Shown: positions 27,524 through 36,221 of the stretch, in pieces
Layout: every line of letters starts with the position of its first letter
Numbering within the stretch: the stretch's first letter is position 1
Program-made: the position numbers and the translations under genes
Notes under the pieces: model-generated
What the model was told of the DNA's origin: nothing
Database searches by the model: none
Seen by the model: the letters and a program-made list of their open reading frames with translations, nothing else
DNA from: Caballeronia glebae
GTDB lineage: Bacteria; Pseudomonadota; Gammaproteobacteria; Burkholderiales; Burkholderiaceae
Length of the DNA stretch: 64,000 bases
Reading direction: 5' to 3'
Assembly: GCF_001545035.1 (NCBI RefSeq)
Contig: NZ_FCOJ02000028.1
Coordinates: 28,518-92,517, forward strand

Positions 27524-28735
27524 CTATTTGAGCCAGCCGAGATTTACGGAATTGGCGATGGCTTGCAGCCCCGCCTGGTTCGGATGCAGACGATCGCCGC
27601 TGTCGTACGCGCCGAGCATGGCGGGAGGATTGGCCGGATCGCCGAGCGCGGCGGCCTGATCGAGCACAGCGTCGCAGCCGCTGTCGGGCGTGGCGACGAA
27701 CGCGTTCACCGCTTCGCGCGTCGCCTCGATGTCCGCCGTCCACGACGACACGCCCTCGAACGGCGTGAGCGTCGAGCAGATCACGCGCACGCCCGCCGCA
27801 TGCGCGCTCTGCGTCAGTTGAGTGAACGCGCCGTTCAGGCGCGCGGCTGTCGGTGGCGCGCCGCCGATCAGGTTGTTGACCGCGTCATCGGAAATGATGA
27901 CCCACTTCACGTTGTACTGGTCGAGCACGTCGCGCTGGAAGCGCGTGAGACCCGCTTCGCCCGAGTCGTTCGTGAAGAAGTCGTTGCCGGAGATGCCCTG
28001 ATTCAGCACGCCGACGGTCATGCCGGCCTGCTGGAGCCGGGCGGCGAGCAGGTTGGGCCAGCGGCCGTTCGTGTTCGGCGACGAAGCGAGGCCGTCCGTG
28101 ATCGACGCGCCGAACGCGACCACCGCGCCCGTCGCGCTGGCGTTCTGCACGACGACGTCGGTGAGGAAGTAGTACGCCTGCGCGCCGAGCGCGTTGACCA
28201 CGCCGCCCGTGAATTCCGCATCGGCGCTCACGTCGCCGGGCGCGATGTACACGTCCTGCAGGCCTTCCGCGTGACCGGTCGTTTCCATCGGCGTCTGTTG
28301 CGGAAGATAGGCGCTGACCACGATATCCGTGAGCGCGGGCACCTGAAACGCGATCGGGTCGCTCATCATCGCGCGGCCCGGCGGGATCGTGGTGAAGGAC
28401 TGTCCGGAGAACGTGACGGCTCGGTCGCTGCCGGGCACGGTGCGCTGGCCGGCCGCGCGCAGCGCGACGCGCACGTCGCCGATCACGAGCGGATCGTTGC
28501 CGTACAGATTCGAGAACTGCACGCCGACGGCCGTTCCGCCGATGCTCGTATGCACGATCTGCCGGATTGTCTGATTATTGAAGCCGCCGTCGCCGGTGAT
28601 CATCGGCGCAGCGCTCCAGGTTCCTGTCCACGGCAAGGTCGCGCTGATGTTCTGCGCGATGCTGGACGACGTAAGCGGCAAGGCGAGCATGGTGGCCACG
28701 AGGGCTCGCTTGAGGCGAGGAAATCGCTTGTTCAA
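27524..28735 (-). CDS. Secreted SGNH/GDSL-family hydrolase
   Basis: A 403-residue protein with a Sec signal (MNKRFPRLKRALVATMLALP...). The SGNH blocks are recognisable: block I is FGASITDG (usually GDSITDG), block II LNQGISGND, the Asn block near VNNLIGG, and the final DRLHPN Asp-His pair. The Ser nucleophile is present, although the usual Asp of GDS is Ala. It may deacetylate or de-esterify the polysaccharide. The start is TTG 28735 with GGAG about seven bases upstream, which also gives a proper positively charged signal start. Confidence 0.85.
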   Translation of the reverse strand: MNKRFPRLKRALVATMLALPLTSSSIAQNISATLPWTGTWSAAPMITGDGGFNNQTIRQIVHTSIGGTAVGVQFSNLYGNDPLVIGDVRVALRAAGQRTVPGSDRAVTFSGQSFTTIPPGRAMMSDPIAFQVPALTDIVVSAYLPQQTPMETTGHAEGLQDVYIAPGDVSADAEFTGGVVNALGAQAYYFLTDVVVQNASATGAVVAFGASITDGLASSPNTNGRWPNLLAARLQQAGMTVGVLNQGISGNDFFTNDSGEAGLTRFQRDVLDQYNVKWVIISDDAVNNLIGGAPPTAARLNGAFTQLTQSAHAAGVRVICSTLTPFEGVSSWTADIEATREAVNAFVATPDSGCDAVLDQAAALGDPANPPAMLGAYDSGDRLHPNQAGLQAIANSVNLGWLK

Positions 28736-29038
28736 CTTGTTCTCCGAAACCAGCCGGGAATGAGTGGACGTTTTCGCATCGCGCGAAGGTCGTATGGGGT
28801 ACGGGGAAATCCAAAAAAGTCCGGTTTCCGCTCGGTTTGACCGGCGCGTGTGGCCACAGCGCGCCGTTGTGCGGCGAAGTCCTGATTCCGTCTGGCTTCG
28901 CCTTGGTGAATCGGATCATCGTTTGAATGCGTGCTCTGTGCGCGCGCGCGCATATCGGAGGAAAGGCGGCTTTAGATCCGATATATGCAACTAACGGTCT
29001 GGCATGACACCCGCGCGCGTACGCGGGTGTCATGGACA
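28736..29038. other. Intergenic region with perfect inverted repeat (29004-29033)
   Basis: No gene is supported. It carries the promoter of the leftward SGNH gene. ATGACACCCGCG (29004-29015) and CGCGGGTGTCAT (29022-29033) form a perfect 12-bp stem six bases beyond the stop of the penicillin-binding protein gene. There is no T-run, so termination there is possible but weakly supported. Confidence 0.45.
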
Positions 29039-31399
29039 TTACTGCGACACGTCGGAGGCGGGCGTCCTCGCCGTGGCCGCGTCGCTTGCGCTTGCGGCCG
29101 GCGGCGGCAGGATCGGCGGCATCGTCGTGAATACCGGCGGTTGCGGCGGGTCTTCGGTCACTTCGGCGACCGGCTCCGAAGGCGGGCGCTTCGCGCGCGC
29201 CGGATGCTGCGCCGCCGTCTGCGCGGTTTTCGGCTTGCCCGGCTTGGGCGCTTTCGAGAACGTCTCGTCGAACCAGGTCTCGACGCGCGCGATCATCGTG
29301 CGCCACATGCCCGGCGTTTCCTGCGTGTCGAAGCGCGCGCGGGCATCGATCAGATGCGAACGCAGCGAGCGCTGCATGAAGTCGCCGACGATCGGCAGCG
29401 CACTGTGCGCGCCTTGTCCCCAATAGTCGCTGCGCAGCGTCACGCGGCTGTCGTTGAAGCCGACCCACGCGCCCGCCACGAGTTGCGGATGCATCAGGAT
29501 GAACCAGCCGTCCGCGTTGTCCTGCGTCGTGCCGGTCTTGCCGGCCACGTCCGCGCGGATGCCGAAGCGCGTGCGGATCGCCGAGCCGGTGCCGCGGTCG
29601 ATCACGTCGCGCATCACGTCGACGAGCTTGCGCGTCGCATCGACGGACAGCGCGCGCTCGGGCGCGCTCTCGAACTGCGCGAGCACTTCGCCGTCCTTGT
29701 TCTCGATGCGCGTGACGAGCAGCGGCTCTATATAACTACCGTCGTTCGCGATCGTGCCGTATGCCGACACCATCTCCTTGAGCGTGACCGGGCTCGTGCC
29801 GAGCGCGAGCGACGGCACCACGTCGAGGTGACTGTCGCGCACGCCCATGTCGCGTGCGAGCCGCGCGACGCGTCCCGGCCCGACCTGTTCCATCAATTGC
29901 GCGGTGATGCGGTTCTTCGAATACGCGATGCCGTCGCGCAGGCTCACGGGGCGGCCCGAGGGCGGCGATTCGTCGGTCGGACGCCAGGTTTCGGCGCCGC
30001 GCACAGGAATTTCGACGGCTTGATCGATGAACGTGTCGCTCGGTTTCGCGCCCCGCTCGAAGGCCGCGCCATAGACGAAAGGCTTGAAGGTCGAGCCGGG
30101 CTGGCGACGCGCCTGCGCGACGTGATCGAACGGGTCCTGCGTGAAGTCGCGGCTGCCGACCCACGCCTTGATCTGGCCGTTGCGTGGATCGAGCGCTACG
30201 AACGCGGCCTGCACGCGCGTCTTGTTCTCGCACAGCGCCTGCATGAACGCGCGGTCCGAGCCGAGTTTCTTGATGGCGTCCGCGTCGCTCGCGCCGCTCG
30301 TGCGCAGCGCGCGATATTGATCCGTCTCGCGGACGAACGCATGCGCGAGATCCGCGTTCGCATTCGCGCAGCCCGCGCGGCCGCCCCACGCCGCGTTGGC
30401 GATCGATTGCAATTGATTGCCCTGCAGCGCGAGCGCGTTCGTCGCCATCGACTGCAAGCGCGAGTCGATGGTCGTGCGCACCACGAGACCATCGGAATAA
30501 ATGTTGTAGTCGTTATCGTCCGCCCAGCCGATCAGCCACTTGCGCAACTGCTGCGCGAAATGCGGCGCGCGGCCGGGCTCTTCCGTCTGCCGCTCGAAGT
30601 CGATGCGCAGCGGACGCTTCTTCAGCGCGTCGAGCTTCGCCGCCGGCAAGTGGCCGAACTTCACCATCTGCCCGAGCACGATGTTGCGCCGGTCGAGCGC
30701 GCGCTCCGGATTGATCACCGGGTTGTAGTAACTGTTGCCCTTCAACATGCCGATGAGCGTTGCGCTGTCGAGCACGTCGAGCTGGCCGGCGGATTTGTCG
30801 AAGTAGGTGCGCGCGGCCATTTCGATGCCGTACGCGTTGTACAGAAACGGCACCGTGTTCAGATAGGTTTCGAGAATCTCGTCTTTCGAATAGAGCGCTT
30901 CGATCTTGAAGGCGGTGATCGCTTCCTTCAGCTTGCGCGTGAGCGTCTGCGAGCGGCCGATTTCCTCGGGATACAGATTGCGCGCGAGCTGCTGCGTGAG
31001 CGTCGAGCCGCCTTGCCGGTCGCCCGAGAACGTATGCAGCGCCGCGCCCGCCGTGCGCCTGAAGTCGATGCCGTGATGCTGATAGAAACGCCGGTCTTCC
31101 GTCGCGATGAGCGCGTCGATCACCTGCGGCGAGATCTGCTTGAGGCTCACCCATTCGCGATGCGTCGGCTTGAACTCGGCGAGCAGCTTGCCGTCGGCGG
31201 AATAAATCTGCGCGGGCTGATCGACCTTGGCGCGGCGAATATCGCGGATGCCGGGCGTGAACGGAATTAGCAGCAGCACGTAGACGACGAAGAGCGCCGG
31301 CAACAAGAGCCACGTGCGCGCACGCAAATGCGGACGCAGCCGCGACGCGAGGCGAGCCAGAATCGCCTTGGCCAGGGCTTTGAAATCAGAGACGGTCAC
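29039..31399 (-). CDS. Class A penicillin-binding protein (transglycosylase/transpeptidase)
   Basis: A 786-residue bifunctional peptidoglycan synthase anchored by one helix (about residues 28-48). The GT51 domain shows ATEDRRFYQHHGIDFRRTAG with the catalytic Glu, then GGSTLTQQLARNLY. The transpeptidase domain has the SxxK motif STFK, SKN and KTGTT. The C-terminus is a Pro/Ala-rich tail of about 80 residues. Its layout recalls the PBP1A/1C group but it lacks long OB inserts. The start is GTG 31399 with no clear ribosome site, so it may be off by some codons. Confidence 0.9.
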   Translation of the reverse strand: MTVSDFKALAKAILARLASRLRPHLRARTWLLLPALFVVYVLLLIPFTPGIRDIRRAKVDQPAQIYSADGKLLAEFKPTHREWVSLKQISPQVIDALIATEDRRFYQHHGIDFRRTAGAALHTFSGDRQGGSTLTQQLARNLYPEEIGRSQTLTRKLKEAITAFKIEALYSKDEILETYLNTVPFLYNAYGIEMAARTYFDKSAGQLDVLDSATLIGMLKGNSYYNPVINPERALDRRNIVLGQMVKFGHLPAAKLDALKKRPLRIDFERQTEEPGRAPHFAQQLRKWLIGWADDNDYNIYSDGLVVRTTIDSRLQSMATNALALQGNQLQSIANAAWGGRAGCANANADLAHAFVRETDQYRALRTSGASDADAIKKLGSDRAFMQALCENKTRVQAAFVALDPRNGQIKAWVGSRDFTQDPFDHVAQARRQPGSTFKPFVYGAAFERGAKPSDTFIDQAVEIPVRGAETWRPTDESPPSGRPVSLRDGIAYSKNRITAQLMEQVGPGRVARLARDMGVRDSHLDVVPSLALGTSPVTLKEMVSAYGTIANDGSYIEPLLVTRIENKDGEVLAQFESAPERALSVDATRKLVDVMRDVIDRGTGSAIRTRFGIRADVAGKTGTTQDNADGWFILMHPQLVAGAWVGFNDSRVTLRSDYWGQGAHSALPIVGDFMQRSLRSHLIDARARFDTQETPGMWRTMIARVETWFDETFSKAPKPGKPKTAQTAAQHPARAKRPPSEPVAEVTEDPPQPPVFTTMPPILPPPAASASDAATARTPASDVSQ

Positions 31400-31482
31400 A
31401 ACGAAACGGGATGCCCAAACATGGAAAACCCTGAATCGTAGCGTAATTTTTCAGCAGGTCTTTCGCAAAAGTGTGTTTGACG

Positions 31483-32010
31483 CTACGTCGCCCGGGTTCC
31501 CGCCGATTCGCCGATCGGAAACGCCGTCGTCGATAGAACCTCGCGCAGCACGACGAAAGTGCGGATCTGCCGCACACCGGGCAGATAAAGCAGCTTCTCG
31601 GCGTGGAGCCGGTTGAAGCTTTCGCTGTCGCGCGTGCGGATCAGCATGAAGAAATCGAATTCGCCCGTCACGACGTGGCATTCCATGCAGCCGGGCACTT
31701 TCTGCGCGGCTTTTTCGAACGCGTCGAAGGAATCGGGCGTCGAGCGGTCGAGGATCACGCCGATCAAGACGAGCATGCCGGCATCGAGCGCTTTCGGATC
31801 GAGCAGCGCGACGGTCGCGCGGATCAGGCCCGCTTCACGCAGCCGCTCGACGCGCCGCAGGCACGCGGGCGGACTGAGATTGACCTTCTCCGCGAGCGCG
31901 ACGTTCGAGATCGACGCGTCGCGCTGCAACTGACGCAGAATCGCGCGATCGACGCGATCGGTCTGGACGCTTGGCGGATGCGGGTTTGGAGCGGGCGTGG
32001 ATTTTTTCAT
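31483..32010 (-). CDS. acdR: Lrp/AsnC-family regulator of acdS
   Basis: A 175-residue protein with an N-terminal AsnC helix-turn-helix (DRVDRAILRQLQRDASISNV and SPPACLRRVERLREAGLI) and a C-terminal RAM/ligand domain. It is divergent from the ACC deaminase gene, exactly where AcdR sits in plant-associated Proteobacteria. There it is known to activate acdS, with ACC and leucine as effectors. The intergenic 153 bases should hold the Lrp boxes. Confidence 0.88.
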   Translation of the reverse strand: MKKSTPAPNPHPPSVQTDRVDRAILRQLQRDASISNVALAEKVNLSPPACLRRVERLREAGLIRATVALLDPKALDAGMLVLIGVILDRSTPDSFDAFEKAAQKVPGCMECHVVTGEFDFFMLIRTRDSESFNRLHAEKLLYLPGVRQIRTFVVLREVLSTTAFPIGESAGTRAT

Positions 32011-32163
32011 TGCTTCAACGGGCTTCTGTGCGAAATAAAAGTCGGTGGGTTGGATGCCGCATCAAGAAACGTTAGGCCCAACGCCTTTTTTTCGCAACCC
32101 GGCCGACGACGGGAATCTCTACGATTCTGTTCATGCAGTCCCACCATCACGAGGATGCCGACC
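32011..32163. promoter_or_regulatory. acdR-acdS divergent control region
   Basis: The 153 bases separate the two start codons. By analogy with characterised acdR/acdS pairs it should contain Lrp-binding sites and possibly Fnr/Crp-like sites. I do not see a clear consensus site by eye. Confidence 0.5.
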
Positions 32164-33180
32164 ATGAACCTGCAACGTTTTCCCCGTTATCCGCTCACTT
32201 TCGGACCGACGCCCATCCAGCCGCTCAAGCGCCTTTCCGCGCATCTCGGCGGCAAGGTCGAGTTGTATGCGAAGCGCGAGGACTGCAACAGCGGCCTCGC
32301 GTTCGGCGGCAACAAGACGCGCAAGCTCGAATATCTGATCCCCGAGGCGCTCGCCGAAGGCTGCGACACGCTCGTGTCGATCGGCGGCGTGCAGTCGAAC
32401 CAGACACGCCAGGTCGCGGCGGTCGCGGCACATCTCGGCATGAAGTGCGTGCTCGTGCAGGAAAACTGGGTCAATTACTCGGATGCCGTCTACGACCGCG
32501 TCGGCAATATCGAGATGTCGCGAATCATGGGCGCGGACGTGCGCCTCGTCGCCGATGGCTTCGATATCGGCATCCGCAAAAGCTGGCAGGACGCGATGGA
32601 AAGCGTGCGCGCGGCGGGCGGCAAGCCGTTTCCGGTTCCGGCGGGCTGCTCGGAACATCCGCTGGGCGGTCTCGGCTTCGTCGGCTTCGCGGAGGAAGTG
32701 CGCGCGCAGGAAGCGGAACTCGGCTTCCGGTTCGATTACGTCGTCGTGTGCTCGGTGACGGGCAGCACGCAGGCGGGCATGGTCGTCGGCTTCGCGGCGG
32801 ACGGGCGCGCGCGGCGCGTGATCGGCATCGATGCATCGGCGAAACCGGAGCAGACGCACGAGCAGATCCTGCGCATCGCGAAGCACACGGCGGAACTCGT
32901 CGACCTCGGCCAGGACATCACGCGCGAGGACGTGATTCTCGATACGCGTTTCGGCGGCCCCGAGTACGGCCTGCCGAACCAGGGCACGCTCGATGCAATT
33001 CGTCTTTGCGCGCGGCTCGAAGGCGTGTTGACCGACCCCGTCTACGAAGGCAAGTCGATGGACGGCATGATCCAGATGGTGCGCAACGGCGAATTCCCCG
33101 AAGGCTCGAAGGTGCTCTACGCGCATCTCGGCGGCGTGCCCGCGCTCAACGCGTACAGCTATCTGTTTCGAAACGGATGA
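32164..33180 (+). CDS. acdS: 1-aminocyclopropane-1-carboxylate deaminase
   Basis: A 338-residue PLP enzyme, the exact family length. It opens the cyclopropane ring of ACC to ammonia and 2-oxobutyrate in the cytoplasm, lowering plant ethylene. Key residues are all in place: PLP lysine Lys51 (GGNKTRKLEYL), Ser78 (GGVQSNQTRQ), Tyr294-Glu295 (DPVYEGKS) and Leu322 (YAHLGGVPAL). Glu295 and Leu322 are the residues that separate true ACC deaminase from D-cysteine desulfhydrase. The gene is read away from acdR. Confidence 0.97.
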   Translation: MNLQRFPRYPLTFGPTPIQPLKRLSAHLGGKVELYAKREDCNSGLAFGGNKTRKLEYLIPEALAEGCDTLVSIGGVQSNQTRQVAAVAAHLGMKCVLVQENWVNYSDAVYDRVGNIEMSRIMGADVRLVADGFDIGIRKSWQDAMESVRAAGGKPFPVPAGCSEHPLGGLGFVGFAEEVRAQEAELGFRFDYVVVCSVTGSTQAGMVVGFAADGRARRVIGIDASAKPEQTHEQILRIAKHTAELVDLGQDITREDVILDTRFGGPEYGLPNQGTLDAIRLCARLEGVLTDPVYEGKSMDGMIQMVRNGEFPEGSKVLYAHLGGVPALNAYSYLFRNG

Positions 33181-33184
33181 GTGC

Positions 33185-34057
33185 CTAAAACGCCTCGCGA
33201 AATGCGTGGAACAACGCGGCGACGCGCTCCGACGTATCCGCTTCGAAGACCGGCATGCGCGCGCCGAGCATGTGCGTGAGAAGCGGCGGCGCGGGATCGT
33301 CCGGGCGCAGGATCGCGAGAATCTGCGCGCGGAGATCGCCGCCGGTTGCGATGGCCGCCGCGTCGCGGCCGAGCAGCGCCGCGCCCGCGATATCCGGATC
33401 GTGGCCGTGGCGCTCGACGAGATCGAAGGCATCGGAATAGAGGCGGTCGAGATTGCCGGCCTGCGCATAGTGCGCCATCAGAAAAAGCAGGTCGATCGCG
33501 TCCTTGCGGTCGGCTGCGTGCCGGTCCTGCCACGCGACGATCTTGAGCATTGCCTGCGCGGGCAGCGATGCGACCGGCACGACGAGATCTTGCGCGATAC
33601 GCACGTCGAGCGCCGCATCGAGCGCCTGCCTGAAACCCGCGACGTTCATGCGCACCGATCCGTCCGGCGGCCACGCGATTTCGCCGTGCGCGTCCTGCAC
33701 GCCGCCGAAGGGCACGATATCGAGCCACGTGCGCTCGCTGGTTGGCGGCGCGCTGTAATTCAGCCGATGCGCCGAGCCTTTCGGCGCCGTGAAATGACCC
33801 GATGCGACGAGCGCGCGCCGCAGCGCTTCATGTCCGGTCCAGCTTTGAATCGAGATACCGATATCGACGTCGGCGGTTGCGCGCGTCGCCTGAATATCGT
33901 GGACGTGCGTGAGCAGGATGTCGCGCGCGCTCGCGCCGCCGATGAACCACGCGATGTTCGTTGCGTGCGACGCGGCGACGACTTCGCGCAGCATCGCGGA
34001 AAAGATTCCGGCAAGCGGACGATGCGGCAGCAGTTCAAGCGGCGAGGTAGCGTTCAC
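33185..34057 (-). CDS. AbiEii-type nucleotidyltransferase toxin
   Basis: A 290-residue protein of the AbiEii/type IV toxin family. Nucleotidyltransferase motifs are present: FIGGASARDILL (G-S loop) and RATADVDIGI (paired Asp metal site), and KIVAWQDRHAADRKDAIDLL matches the C-terminal Lys/Asp motifs. The start is GTG 34057, which overlaps the upstream antitoxin gene by 23 bases, as expected for a coupled pair. Family members transfer nucleotides to targets such as tRNA and abort phage growth. Its stop lies four bases from that of acdS, convergent. Confidence 0.8.
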   Translation of the reverse strand: MNATSPLELLPHRPLAGIFSAMLREVVAASHATNIAWFIGGASARDILLTHVHDIQATRATADVDIGISIQSWTGHEALRRALVASGHFTAPKGSAHRLNYSAPPTSERTWLDIVPFGGVQDAHGEIAWPPDGSVRMNVAGFRQALDAALDVRIAQDLVVPVASLPAQAMLKIVAWQDRHAADRKDAIDLLFLMAHYAQAGNLDRLYSDAFDLVERHGHDPDIAGAALLGRDAAAIATGGDLRAQILAILRPDDPAPPLLTHMLGARMPVFEADTSERVAALFHAFREAF

Positions 34058-35060
34058 GCAGCATCCTTGCGGTTTCGAGATTGCGCGGATCGCCGCTCGC
34101 GACGAGATCGGCATAGACGATGAGCGGAGCGACGACGTTCGGCGCAAGGCCATCGACGGGCGCGAGCGCGATGGGCGCGCGCAGGAATTCGACGTTTCCG
34201 GCGGGGTCGGGCCGCAGCCGCGCCTCTTTGATCCACTCGCGCGGCACGGCATCGGCGCAATACACCGTGACCGTCGCGGGCTTCAGATATTGCGTGAGGA
34301 TCGCCGCTGCGGGCTCGCCGCCGAACTGGCATCGGCCCGGCAGATCGGGCACGTCGCGCCACCAGTCGCTCGACTCCGCGCGATAACGCGCGAGCAGCAG
34401 CGATTCGCGCAATTGCCGCGGATACAGCGTGACCCATTCGTCGATGAGCCGTTCCTTGTCGGCGAATTGCAGGCCGCGGCCGTCGGGCCGCTCGAACACG
34501 TCGCGATGATCGATGAGCGCGCGCACGGCGTTCTGCACCGTGCCGTGGCTGACGCCCGCGTTTTGCGCGATCTCGCGATAGCCGCGCTCCAGTAGCGCGG
34601 GCGTGATAAGCAGCGCGAGCGTGACGCGCAGTGTCGATTTCGTCCAGGTTGGGGCGCGTCGCGCCTTGCTGTGGGCGGCGCGCGGACGGCCCGACACGAT
34701 CACGACGCTAGCGCCTTCGATGAGACTCGCGTTGCCGGCGAGATCGAGCGCGTCGACGCCCAGATCGCGGCATGCGCGGATCATGTCGGCGGAAAGATGC
34801 GTGGTGACGAGCGTGGGTTTCGCGCGGCCGTCGTGCGTGACCGATGCGCTGAACGCGGACAACGCGCCGAACCGGTCGATGTTTTCCCGCACGATGACGG
34901 GACGCTTGAAGCGCGCGCCGCCGATGCGGAATTCGATGGCTGCGTCGTAGCCGCCGCGCGCGGGCGGTTTGACGTTACGCGCGGCGAGGCCCGTCGCGTC
35001 GCTGAAGGCGGCTGCGGCTGCTTCGACGACTTGCTCGATGTGCGGATCGGCGGGTGGCAT
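34035..35060 (-). CDS. AbiEi-like antitoxin/transcriptional regulator
   Basis: A 341-residue protein. A winged-helix segment is seen in GYREIAQNAGVSHGTVQNAV and the following residues, in the middle of the protein rather than at its N-terminus. The flanks resemble the type IV AbiEi antitoxin group. AbiEi proteins repress their own promoter by binding inverted repeats, and such repeats lie immediately upstream (35073-35125). ATG 35060 is chosen: it begins MPPADPHIEQ, and upstream codons would run through the putative promoter. Confidence 0.72.
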   Translation of the reverse strand: MPPADPHIEQVVEAAAAAFSDATGLAARNVKPPARGGYDAAIEFRIGGARFKRPVIVRENIDRFGALSAFSASVTHDGRAKPTLVTTHLSADMIRACRDLGVDALDLAGNASLIEGASVVIVSGRPRAAHSKARRAPTWTKSTLRVTLALLITPALLERGYREIAQNAGVSHGTVQNAVRALIDHRDVFERPDGRGLQFADKERLIDEWVTLYPRQLRESLLLARYRAESSDWWRDVPDLPGRCQFGGEPAAAILTQYLKPATVTVYCADAVPREWIKEARLRPDPAGNVEFLRAPIALAPVDGLAPNVVAPLIVYADLVASGDPRNLETARMLRERYLAA

Positions 35061-35072
35061 TGGCGGGTTGAT

Positions 35073-35125
35073 TGTCCAGGTTTGTGCAGTGTACACGAAA
35101 CGTGGACAGCGTAAAAAATTGGACA
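35073..35125 (-). promoter_or_regulatory. abiE promoter with inverted/direct TGTCCA repeats
   Basis: TGTCCA at 35073-35078 faces TGGACA at 35103-35108 in an imperfect inverted repeat (TGTCCAGGTTTGTG against TGTCCACGTTTCGTG). A third TGGACA lies at 35120-35125, 17 bases from the second. On the leftward strand, TTTACG and TACACT with a 16-base spacer lie within these repeats. This fits an autoregulated type IV toxin-antitoxin operator. Confidence 0.55.
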
Positions 35126-35202
35126 AAATGAGTGTTGCGCGTTGGGCCTGAGCCGCATCGATCCGGTCTCTTTCGGCTCTCATTGTTTTCGTCCCGCCCG
35201 TT

Positions 35203-35292
35203 TCATGCCCGTTTCACGCCCGTCTCCACCGGCACGAACGGAGCCTTGAAACGATCGATCAGAAAATCGATGAACGCGCGCGCCCGCGCCGT
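35203..35292 (-). pseudogene. Orphaned C-terminal coding remnant of the LysR gene
   Basis: Ninety bases in the same frame as the LysR gene, directly after its TAG. They encode the recognisable C-terminal helix ARARAFIDFLIDRF. No start or ribosome site is present, so it would be made only by stop read-through. Confidence 0.65.
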
Positions 35293-36132
35293 CTAATTCC
35301 TCTGACCCGGATAGTAGACAAACAGATCCGCTGACGGCAGCACGGTCTCCGGCAGCACGAGCCGCAGCCGCCCGCTCTGCACATATTTCGCGAGGTCCCA
35401 TTCCGAGCGGATCAGGATGCCGTGGCCGTCGAGCGCCCAGCGCAGCACGATATCGCCGTCGTTGCTCGACAGCATGCCTTTCACCTTCAGCGCCTCGATG
35501 CTGTCGCCGCGCATGTACTTCCAGACGCCATGCGCGTCGTCGTTCTGCCGATGAATGATGCAGCGATGCCGCGCGAGATCCTCGATTTTTTCGGGCGTGC
35601 CGAAGCGTTCCAGATATTTCGGCGACGCGCACAGAAACCGCCGGTTGCTCATGATGCGTCGCGCGCTCAACCGGCTGTCGGGCAATTCGCCGAAACGGAT
35701 CGCGAGATCGAACGCGCCTTCGACGAGATCGACCGGACGGTCCGTCACTTCGAACTGGACTTCGACGGCGGGAAAGCGCTTCGCAAACTCCGACACGAGC
35801 GGCGCGATGGTCGTGCGGCCGAACCCGAGCGTCGCGTTCACGCGCAGCAAACCCTTCGGATCGGTGCGCGCGCCGGATATCGCTTCCTCCATCTCACGCA
35901 CCTGGCCCGAAATCTGGAGCGCGTATCGCAAGTACGTTTCGCCTTCGGGCGTGAGACTCACGCTGCGCGTCGTGCGATTGACGAGCCGCGCACCGAGCCT
36001 CTGCTCGATGAGCCCGAGCCGTTTGGTCGCGGCCGGCGGCGTGAGATCGAGCGCGCGCGCCGCGCCCGAAAGACTTTTCAGCTTCGCGAGCAGAATGAAA
36101 AAGTCGAAGTCCGAGGAAGCGTCGGTATTCAC
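35293..36132 (-). CDS. LysR-family regulator, C-terminus cut by an in-frame stop
   Basis: A 279-residue LysR protein with an N-terminal helix-turn-helix (LAKLKSLSGAARALDLTPPA) and most of the effector domain. Translation stops at TAG 35293-35295 after YYPGQRN. The same frame continues TARARAFIDFLIDRFKAPF for 29 codons to TGA 35203-35205, which is the usual LysR C-terminal helix. Ending at 35203 would give about 309 residues, the family norm. A single base change (for example TTG or TGG to TAG) explains it. The start is GTG 36132. It is divergent from D-tartrate dehydratase and presumably its regulator. Confidence 0.8.
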   Translation of the reverse strand: MNTDASSDFDFFILLAKLKSLSGAARALDLTPPAATKRLGLIEQRLGARLVNRTTRSVSLTPEGETYLRYALQISGQVREMEEAISGARTDPKGLLRVNATLGFGRTTIAPLVSEFAKRFPAVEVQFEVTDRPVDLVEGAFDLAIRFGELPDSRLSARRIMSNRRFLCASPKYLERFGTPEKIEDLARHRCIIHRQNDDAHGVWKYMRGDSIEALKVKGMLSSNDGDIVLRWALDGHGILIRSEWDLAKYVQSGRLRLVLPETVLPSADLFVYYPGQRN

Positions 36133-36166
36133 GTTAAGTGAAATATGAAATGAAATTCAGTGAATT
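36128..36166. promoter_or_regulatory. Candidate LysR operator
   Basis: TTCAC-gttaa-GTGAA (36128-36142) and AATTC-agt-GAATT (36154-36166) are small palindromes in the divergent promoter region of the LysR and tartrate dehydratase genes. The first fits the T-N11-A pattern of LysR boxes and overlaps the LysR start codon. Confidence 0.45.
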
Positions 36167-36221
36167 CTAACGCTCCCTCGCGCGGCTATCCTAGCCTTGC
36201 CAACACAAAGGAACCGAAGCC

